From: Bryum argenteum
Lineage: Eukaryota; Streptophyta; Bryopsida; Bryales; Bryaceae
Assembly (NCBI GenBank): GCA_037043015.1
Contig: CM073323.1
Coordinates: forward strand, 15,579,258-15,643,257
DNA length: 64,000 nucleotides
Direction: 5' to 3'
This document shows positions 56,444 to 64,000 of the stretch, in pieces. The notes under the pieces were generated by a model. It was not told the DNA's origin, made no database searches, and was given only the letters and a program-made list of their open reading frames with translations. Positions within the stretch are counted from its first letter, which is position 1, and every line of letters starts with the position of its first letter. The position numbers were made by a program, and so were the translations under genes.

Positions 56444-57208
56444 ATGGCCACTCGCACTCTGTGGCTCTTCATGACACTTGCATTAGTATACACCTTCTCG
56501 AAATCTCATGCGGCCGATCCCGACACCTTGCAGGACTTTTGCGTCGCGGATATGTCACGGAACGCGCCCATAATGAATGGCTACCCCTGCAAGCCTATCA
56601 ACACTGTCACCGCCCGAGACTTCACGTTCACCGGCTTCCGCGAACCCAGTAAGCCCAAAAACTCGAGTCACAACGTATCATTGATCGATGCCATTGGTCG
56701 ATCAGACGAGTGTCTAATGCAAGTGTTTTATGCAGCTACTCCGCCATCGGAGTCCGATACGGGGGCAACACTGACATTCGGGGACGCGAGGCAGTGGCCG
56801 GGGCTAAACATGCAGGGAGTGGCACATGTGCGACTAGACATGGACATTGGCGGTGTAGTACCTCTCCACACGCACCCGCGGGCGACAGAAACACTTTTCT
56901 TGTTGAAGGGCAGGATTTTCACTGGTTTCATCAGCAGCGCAAACAAGGCTTACACTATGACACTGGAAGCTGGCGACATGACCGTCTTCCCGCAAGCCAT
57001 GACCCACTTCCAGGTGAACGTCGGCAACGAGACTGCCGTGGCTCTCAACTCTTACAACGCACAAAACCCCGGATTCCTTGTCACTGTGAACCAGCTATTT
57101 GATTCTAATATCTCGAGCTCTGTCATTCAACGGTCCTTCGGTATCGACTCTGCTACCGAGATGAAGTTGCGGAACTCCAGGCCTCATTATTGGGACACCG
57201 TCTATTAA
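56444..57208 (+). CDS. Germin-like protein (secreted cupin)
   Basis: Single exon of 254 residues. The frame is open from 56312, but the ATG at 56444 starts a clear signal peptide (MATRTLWLFMTLALVYTFSK, cleavage near SHAA). The N-terminal Cys pair is in LQDFCVAD and GYPCKPI. Germin box 2 is VVPLHTHPRATETLFLLKG, with the His-x-His and Glu metal ligands; box 3 is GDMTVFPQAMTHFQVNVGN with the fourth ligand His. Four N-glycosylation sequons (NSS, NVS, NET, NIS) are visible. Family proteins are extracellular hexamers that bind Mn; many have superoxide dismutase activity and some oxalate oxidase activity, which cannot be told apart here. All ligands are intact and the length is normal, so it looks functional. 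It lies in the spacer between the two inverted F-box arms. Confidence 0.93.
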   Translation: MATRTLWLFMTLALVYTFSKSHAADPDTLQDFCVADMSRNAPIMNGYPCKPINTVTARDFTFTGFREPSKPKNSSHNVSLIDAIGRSDECLMQVFYAATPPSESDTGATLTFGDARQWPGLNMQGVAHVRLDMDIGGVVPLHTHPRATETLFLLKGRIFTGFISSANKAYTMTLEAGDMTVFPQAMTHFQVNVGNETAVALNSYNAQNPGFLVTVNQLFDSNISSSVIQRSFGIDSATEMKLRNSRPHYWDTVY

Positions 57209-57262
57209 ATAGCTGCTCCGGCATTTTTTACATGCATGTGAATAGTAGTTTTTTTTGCTGCT

Positions 57263-57268
57263 AATAAA
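57263..57268 (+). terminator. Poly(A) signal AATAAA of the germin-like gene
   Basis: AATAAA lies 55 bases after the stop codon at a plausible distance for plant 3'-end formation. Assigned by sequence match and position only. Confidence 0.5.
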
Positions 57269-59364
57269 GTACCCGCCAAGTATTCAGAGTTCGAATAAAA
57301 AAAAACTGTTTCTGAAAGAAGTTATTGTCATATCAAATCAAGATCAAAATATCGATGTGTCAATTTTTGTGTTCCTAGCTCATCACGTTCACTTTGACAA
57401 ATCAGCAGAACGAGCATTCCTTTTTCCGTGTGAAGCACACTTGTCAAAAAAAACTTACCAAGCAATATATTCTCAACCACATTGACATAATTTCTGTTGC
57501 ATCTAAATTATGCTTATAAGGAAAGATGAACTCTTTGCTTTTAAGCTCAACGTATAACATCTCATTTGTACTCAATATTTTGTTCATGGAAGTTGAAAAA
57601 TGTTGAAAACTGTGCAGTCATACAACACAACCTTGGTTCGCATTCACTAAGTAACCCTTCTGTGAAGCAAGGTGTACTTTTCTCACGTTACCTACATTCA
57701 TGAAACAAAAAGGTGGAGCAGACAAGGCTTCGGAAGCTATAATTGAAATAAGCAGGAAAAGACAACGTATATATGCACTCTCAAAAAGAGATAAAAATAA
57801 CAAAGTATGAGAAAATGTGTGAGAAAGTATACATGTACGAATACAAGCATTCATCAATCTAATTTCCAAGTAGCTACCACAACTTTCTGCTTATCAAATC
57901 GAAACCCTCTTACTGAAGTTGAAAATAGGGCTGCGAGATGCATAGATCTGGTCCTCGATCAGCCACGAGGATCAGTTATTCCATATCTTCATGTTCAAAT
58001 TCATGTAGGTCAACATATATGAATGGAAACTAAAAATTACACCATGGATACACAAACGATATTTCAGGCTACCAATATGGACACTTTAATACCTTCATAC
58101 CAAGCAAGAAAGTTGATGAAATGGCTGTCTTCTTCCTTCACCTATATGAACTCCATGTGTTCTACCAATGGCAACTTCATTGCCTCCAGGAGCTGCAAAA
58201 TATGGGCTCTGAAGGTTACACGAAACTCATAAATAATTATGATTGCGCATCGAATAATCAGGTTAAGAGCAAGCAGGAAAATAAGCAATTTTTACCTGGT
58301 TCTTACACTTCGGCCGACTGGACGCAGATCACCTCTGATCTTTATTGCCCCAAACAATAGCAGCTGCTCCAGAAAACACAAATCGAAGGGATTAGAAGAG
58401 TTTCCATCATTCAACTCGGAGATTCTAAGTAAAATAATTGTTCGGAATTCTAATTCAAATTGAATATGTTTTTTACTTTTCTGGAAAATCATGCTGAAAG
58501 AGAATATAAAAAGTGCAACTTAGCCCATTACCTCAGCTGCAATGGCTGCTGGAATACCATTGCCAGAGTCTCCGACCTTCCCGGACCGCAATTATCACCA
58601 GAGTCCCCAAACGCTATCAATGTAGCAGTACGCCGCTCTTTGCCTCCGTCAAATGCAACATTCAACTCATGATGTAAATTAAAGCACCATATCCTGCGTC
58701 CATGAATCAATCCAAAGTATTGACCAGCCACATAACCAATATAATAGGTGCCGCCTCGATCGAGAATGAAAAACAGAATCAGCACCTTCTCAAATGTGAG
58801 CTTCTCTGCCATGATTCGTTTACAGAGCACGTCGAAGGTGGTTATACAAGATCTATGTAGAACCAGGCTCCAAATCAAAGCATCAAGACCCAGCCACCTG
58901 TTTGTCCAAGCGGCTACTCGATTAGTAAGGAAACACAATTGTATTCAAATTAAGCACCAAGAGCTTTTGATTTTGATGCTTTTCAGTGATTCACATGCGG
59001 AGAAGTGTAATTCAGATGAGGCCAGATTCTATTTCTAACAAATCGAATCGATAAATCTCATATTTGAGGGAAAACAAACTGACAGATGAAATAATCACCT
59101 TATGCAAGCAAGCTGCAGCGTCTTTCAGCAGCAGCAGTGTCTTTCTTGCAGCAGTTGAGAGTCGCCAATGCAAGTGCAAGCATTGAAATTCTTCAGCCCT
59201 TCCGACTTAATAATTACTGATGTTATGAATACTTTGTAGGAGAAGTGCACTGAGAATGACGCTGTAAGTGGGCTGACCAGAATCAGGTGGAGCATTAGGG
59301 TCAACAAGGGATTCTCCGTGTAGATCGAAGTATCCAAGCTCTTCTTACACATCCATTATCTTCA
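57269..59364. other. Spacer, possible unrecognised minus-strand gene pieces
   Basis: A minus-strand frame at 58528-58938 (136 residues) contains FDVLCKRIMAEKLTFEKVLI, GYVAGQYFGLIHGRRIWCFN and FDGGKERRTATLIAFGDSGD; it reads like protein and could be an exon. Nearby minus-strand frames (58292-58492 and about 58140-58220) could be further exons. I do not recognise the family and could not build a spliced model. Confidence 0.35.
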
Positions 59365-59649
59365 TTGCTTTCATTGTCTTCATGAGGGTAGTTTTGGGTG
59401 CAATTCCCTCTCCTAGGTATTGCTCTGTGTACGATTTACCCATATCTAAGCGTACGGTTTAGGACTTTAAGTTGGTGGATCCCCTCCTCACATTCAAATT
59501 GAGAGGTTGCATCTTGGCAATAAATTCCCAAACACTTGGAAAACCATTCACACAATTTCACATATTGCCATATCCACCATGTCCGAAAGCTTGTCCCTTG
59601 AAGCCATTCTTGTTTTATCTATTTAGTCCCCGAATACACCGATCTTTAG

Positions 59650-60294
59650 CCCTTAAACGCCCACGATGTCGAAAAACGACATTGTGGATGTACATCCAGA
59701 AACTTTGAAGAGCCATATCTTCTTCATCCGAGGTCCGTTTTGGATGAAATCACTTGGGTTAGGTTCCAAATCAAGTCTAGTTTGTGTTGTAAAATTTGTA
59801 AGCCCATACAATAAAGTATGAATTAATGGAATGCACTTTAATGAAGACAGCTCTTGTTTTTGGGTTTCCAAGCATGGGGCATGTATTACCATTGCAAGCC
59901 AAATTGTGAAATTAAAAATAGTTTTTCATGATTTTTTTTTTCATGGTCATGATCTTAAGGTGATTCTTAACAACTTTGTACTGAGAAGTTTTTTGATCCA
60001 AATGATTTTGCTATTGGATTTGCAATAATGTTTTGTCAACAGAAAAAGTGAGAAAATGGATGATATTTGAGGAGCTATATCTCCCTCATCCACCGTTGGA
60101 TTTCAACTTTATTTTTTGGGATGGCCTCCAATTAGAGTCTAGTCTAAGATCTCAAATTTTGGTCCACATGATCTTTGATAAGTCTATTACAAGTATGTAC
60201 GGTTGGGATCTTAATAGCTTCTCTTGATTTTCATCTATGACGATTTCTAAGGAGATGTGCTTTTCTGCTAAAAATAGGCTCGGGCGTTTAGGGG
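59650..60294. mobile_element. 645-bp TTAG-flanked element, with an empty site in arm A
   Basis: Ends are CCCTTAAACGCCC and GGGCGTTTAGGGG (12 of 13 complementary). TTAG lies on both sides (59646-59649 and 60295-60298). In arm A the same flanks are joined directly: read on the minus strand near 55318, GATCTTTGCTGTCCC replaces GATCTTTAG-element-TTAGTGTCCC. So this is a real insertion with a 4-bp duplication. No protein is encoded. Confidence 0.82.
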
Positions 60295-60574
60295 TTAGTG
60301 TCCCGAAAGCTCCGAGGATTTCTACATATTGATTTCAAGAATCGCATGCCCGATGCAATCAAGTGACATACCACCAAACATTGTCAATACTAGCAACTTC
60401 GCCTACCACGTTCGGGTATCCTTAATCTTTACAAGCAACAACTGAGAGTAGATTCACGGCGCGTTATATGCAAACCCAATTGTAGTTGTAGTTGATTCAA
60501 TTGCGTTTCAATTGTCTTGTGCCTTGCGCTAGGGTTTGCCATTGACATGACAAGCTTTTCAAGAAGACCGTGCT

Positions 60575-62990
60575 TCTTCAAATTTGGATCACGCTATTTT
60601 GTCGCTTGCACCCGCGAGAGGTAAATCTACTCGGCTCTTCGTGCGCTCAATTATTCCTCATGTTTTCTAACAAGCACACGCATGTTTAAATTTTCTTTCT
60701 CCTAGACGGGGGCGGATAGAATTCAAAAGAAGTCGTTGTTTGAATCGTGACAATGTCCAAAAGCCTCCATCGAGGACGTAATTACAATCCCGCCGATCCT
60801 TCTGCACCTCGGTGGCAACAGCACAAGCCGCGAGCTTGTGCAACTAAGATTGGTCTCCAAAGGTTTCACAAACCTGGCGGCAAACTGCAACTAGGGGGGA
60901 GCACAAGATTGTTGCCTTGTTGCAAATCCGACTCCATGGACTACTATTTCGCTAAGACTGTGAGCTTTCAAGGAGACCGTGGTTCTTTAATTTTGAATCC
61001 CGCTATTTTGCCGCTTGCTCCCGCCAGAAGTAAATTTACTCGGCTCTTCGAGCGCTCACTTAATCCTCAAATTTTCTAACAAGCACACGCATGATTGAAT
61101 CTTCTTCCTTCTAGACGGCGGCGGATAGGAATCTCATGAAGTGGTTGTTCCAATTGTTCCATGTACAAAAGTCTCCATCGCGGATGTAATTATAATCCCG
61201 CCGATCCTTGTGCACCTCGCTTGCAAACACATGAGCCGCACGCTTGTGCAACTAACCTCAATTCCGTTAAAATAGCGTTATTCTGCTAAAATGGCGCTTT
61301 CTGGGTGCTTAAAATGAAAAAAAAGATGTTGGCTTTTGTTGAGTTTCGACATGATAGGGTAAATATTTCCGAATGGCCGTTCAAAAACAACGATGTTTCT
61401 GAACGGCCGTTCAAAAATATTGGCGTTTTACTGTGTCCAAAGGTCAAAAACCATAAAAAATGTCTGATATTATGGAAAATTTGGTGATATTACAGAAATT
61501 TTGGTGATATTACGGAGTACATGTGTGATATTAATTAACATGCCATTTTGTACGCATGAATACTTTTGAACTTCACTTCAAAAATATGCTTGTAAAATAG
61601 CATGTTTGCACAATATGGCACTTTAGCACTGCTAAAATGGCACATGAAATAGTGCCATTTTAACGGAATTGAGGTTAAGATTGGTCTCCAAAGGTTTCAC
61701 AAACCTAGCGGCCAATCGCAACCTTCGGTGCAGCACAAGCTTGTTGCGAATCCGACTCCATGGACAACTATTTCCCGGAGACCGTGAGCTTTCAAAGAGA
61801 CCGTGCTTCTTCAAATTTGAATTGCGCTATTTTTCCCCTTGCACCCGCGAGACGTGAATCTACTCCGCCCTTCGTGCGCTCACTTAATCCTCAAGTTTTC
61901 TAACCTAGGTATAATTGAATCTTCTTCTCTCCTAGACAGCGGCCGATAGAATTTTCATGAAGTGGTTGCTTGGATTGAGGCCATGTCCAAAAGCCTTCAT
62001 CGAGGATGTTATCATAATTCCGCCGATCCTTGTGCACCTCGCTGGTAACCGCACAAGTCGCAAGCTTGTGCAACTAAGATTGGTCTCCAAATGTTTCACA
62101 AACCTGGCGACCAACAGCAACCTTGGCAGAAGCACATGCTTGTTGCCTTGTTACGGATCCGACTCCATGGACTGTTATTTCCCGGAGACTGTGAGCTTTC
62201 AAGAAGACTGTGCTTCTTTAAAATCGAATCGCACTATTTTGCTGCTTGTACCCGCAAGAGCCAAGAGTTACATCTACTTGGCTCTTCGTGTGCTCACTTA
62301 TTCCTCAAATTTTCTAACAAGCACACGCATGATTGAATCTTCTCTCTCCTTGACGGCAGCGGATAAGATTCTAGTGAAGTAGTTGTTTCATTTGTGGCCA
62401 TGTACAAAAGTCTCCATCGAGAATGTAATCATAATCCGCCGATCCTTACGCACCTTGCTTGCAACCGCACGGGCCGCGAGCTTGTGCAACTAAGATTGGT
62501 CTCCAAAGGTTTCACAAACATGGCGGCCAATAGTAACCTTGAAGGGAGCACAAGCTTGTTGCGAATCCAACTCAATGGACTGATATTTCCCAAAGACTGT
62601 GAGCTTTCAAAGAAATCGTGCTTCTTCAAATTTAAATCGCGCTATTCTTCCGCACCCGGGAGAGGTAAATCTACTCGGCTCTTCCTGCACTCACTTATTC
62701 ACCCGCAAGAGGTAAATCAACTCGACTTTTCGTGCGCTCACTTATTCCTCAAGTTTTCTAACGCACGCATGATTGAATCTTCTTTTCTCCTAGACCGCGG
62801 CGGATAGGATTCTGATGAAGTGCTTGTTTCAATTGTGGCCATGTCCAAAAGTCTCCATCGAGGACGTGATTACAATCCCGCCGATCCTTCTGCACCCCGT
62901 TGGCAACCGCACGAGCCGCGAGCTTGTGCAACTAAGATTGGTCTCCAAAGGTTTCACAAACCTCGTGGCCAACATCAACCTTGGGGCATC
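60575..62990 (+). repeat. Five tandem ~405-440 bp units, each with an F-box-like first exon
   Basis: The exon anchor (TCTCCATCGAGGACGT-type word) occurs at about 60760, 61162, 61990, 62410 and 62848. Allowing for a 421-bp insertion in the second unit, spacing is about 403, 406, 420 and 439 bases. Each unit has a leader (CGGCTCTTCGTGCGCTCACTT, then TCTAACAAGCACACGCATG) and a coding part ELVQLRLVSKGFTNL or its frame-shifted form, ending near GACTCCATGGACTGCTATTT. None is a complete gene. Confidence 0.88.
61255..61675. mobile_element. 421-bp inverted-terminal element inserted at TA (Tc1/mariner-type MITE)
   Basis: The left end ACCTCAATTCCGTTAAAAT is exactly inverted at the right end; inner bases GCG/GCA extend it with mismatches. 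TA flanks both sides (61253-61254 and 61676-61677). It splits the word CAACTAAGATTGGTCTCC, which is uninterrupted in the other four tandem units (for example near 60838, 62079, 62498 and 62927). No coding capacity. TGGCCGTTCAAAAA is repeated inside at about 61375 and 61403. Confidence 0.88.
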
Positions 62991-63550
62991 ACATGCTTGT
63001 TGCGAATCCGACTCCATGGACTGCTATTTCCCGCTCCGACTGCGCCAAGGATTGGGACTGGGTGCATCGGAAGGCCAAGTGAGGTACTCATGGATCTAGT
63101 CCGGCTGGCATCTTGGCAACGACGACCTCCATAGCCGGCCATCGCTGGATCATCTTTTGGCGAATGAGATCGAGGTCGAAGACAGTGTCTTCCATCCTCT
63201 ACTTGCCCAGTGCGGGAAGATTACTACTGTTTCTTCAGAAGCTCAAGGGTCTACCAGTCCATGTCCCTTGGATCCTCGACTGGAGACGGCTCATTTTGAG
63301 CAAACCCCTCACCAAACAATGGAGAGAGCTTCGTGCACCCGATGTCGTCCAGGACGTTTGGGACTACCACGGCGCCCGAGGACACCTTGTAGTGGATGGG
63401 AATGCAAGTTAGCAAGGGATGGATCACACATGCCCAAAACTACTCTCATTATCGAGGATGTTACTGTGTGTTGGGATTCTAAAGCTATTATCCACATCAT
63501 GTACATGGAAGGCATATGGCCGGGATTTTTGAAATGCGCAGGTATAATTT
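62815..63550 (+). pseudogene. F-box-like gene remnant in arm B, longest copy
   Basis: The fifth tandem unit runs into the gene body. The frame from 62815 gives FQLWPCPKVSIEDVITIPPI, GNRTSRELVQLRLVSKGFTN and CESDSMDCYFPLRLRQ, ending at a TAG near 63099. Other frames continue with LLLFLQKLKGLPVHVPW, PLTKQWRELRAPDVVQDVWD, HGARGHLVVDGNAS (to 63412) and EDVTVCWDSKAIIHIMYMEG (to 63570). Compared with arm A the same peptides appear, so the ancestor was one gene. Several frame changes make both copies pseudogenes unless unrecognised introns restore them. Confidence 0.6.
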
Positions 63551-63917
63551 CTGTGACAAATCACGGGTAGAATGGCAACTTCTATAGAACATAGATCCAA
63601 TTTGAGGGTTGAGATTGGTTGAGGTTGGAGCCGAGGGCCAACCTTTCAGAAATTATGGGGCGCCCTTGCGGACGCCGCAGGGGGGTTGGAAATAGTTTTC
63701 AACCAGCAATTGACGCGTCTCGGTACAACCTCACTAACTGCGTCATTGCCCCAAGCGCAAAAATATCGACAGCTGTTGGCGCTATCCCGTTTTATGTCAT
63801 CATATACTTCAGATTCTGCTACCATTCCTTAAGGGTTATGCCACGCTTCGATCGATTTACGTGGTTCTCTTTAATCCCTGCAAACCTCTTCATGAATGCC
63901 GTAGACTCCGGTGTCAT

Positions 63918-64000
63918 GTCGTTCAGTGCTTGTGTCATGTCTGTTTGTGCCTTGATTTCTTGTTACGGTGGAAACGCAATCCTCCTGCTTTGCAACATCT
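63918..64000. other. Window edge beyond arm B
   Basis: Sequence no longer matches arm A. Too short to interpret. Confidence 0.4.

Larger units (their letters stand above)
59365..63917 (+). repeat. Arm B of a large inverted duplication
   Basis: This is the plus-strand partner of arm A (53548-55595). Starting from the outer edge of the spacer, it holds TTTTGGGTGCAATTCCCTC (59393), the TTTAGTCCCCGAATACACCG site with the 645-bp insertion, the leader with TTTACAAGCAACAACT, five tandem F-box-like units, then the gene body to the CATGAATGCCGT edge at about 63905. Homology stops at both outer edges within a few bases of 53548 and 63917. Confidence 0.88.

Overview
The window reads as nuclear DNA of a land plant, most likely a seedless one (a bryophyte fits best; the species cannot be told from sequence alone). 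Genes have GT-AG introns, the conserved proteins are plant types (a chloroplast ABC1 kinase, NatC N-acetyltransferase, germin-like protein, LEA_2 protein), and most of the DNA is AT-rich intergenic or transposon sequence. No CRISPR array, operon, rRNA or convincing tRNA gene was seen.

Layout. 2.8-4.3 kb: NAA30, minus strand, 4 exons. 6.9-11.6 kb: a 13-exon ABC1 kinase gene, minus strand. 12.1-15.0 kb: a 2.9 kb segment bounded by ~200 bp inverted repeats. 17-19.3 kb: a decayed, internally deleted Helitron on the minus strand. 20.9-32.9 kb: a ~12 kb non-LTR retrotransposon on the plus strand. 34.1-34.8 kb: LEA_2 protein. 35.4-36.8 kb: a damaged DTW-domain gene. 39-52 kb: mostly AT-rich DNA with minisatellites, an L1-type fragment, a Ty1/copia fragment and several short inverted-repeat elements. 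53.5-63.9 kb: two arms of a large inverted duplication carrying F-box-like pseudogenes, with an intact germin-like gene (56.4-57.2 kb) between them.

The most notable object is the 12 kb retrotransposon. ORF1 carries an RRM-like region and a coiled coil. ORF2 begins with four in-frame 109-residue repeats, then a 2A-type ribosome-skipping motif (DIESNPGP), then AP endonuclease, reverse transcriptase, RNase H, a CCHC knuckle and a restriction-enzyme-like endonuclease (REL). APE plus REL in one element is the Dualen/RandI layout known from green algae; the addition of 2A and a long repeat domain in a plant genome looks unusual. This copy has frameshifts and a stop and is not autonomous.

A second result is that sibling sequences in the window show empty sites for two short elements: a 645 bp element with TTAG duplications (part of a TTAA/TTAG-flanked family of three) and a 421 bp element inserted at TA. 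All calls are by eye; no search or alignment program was run.
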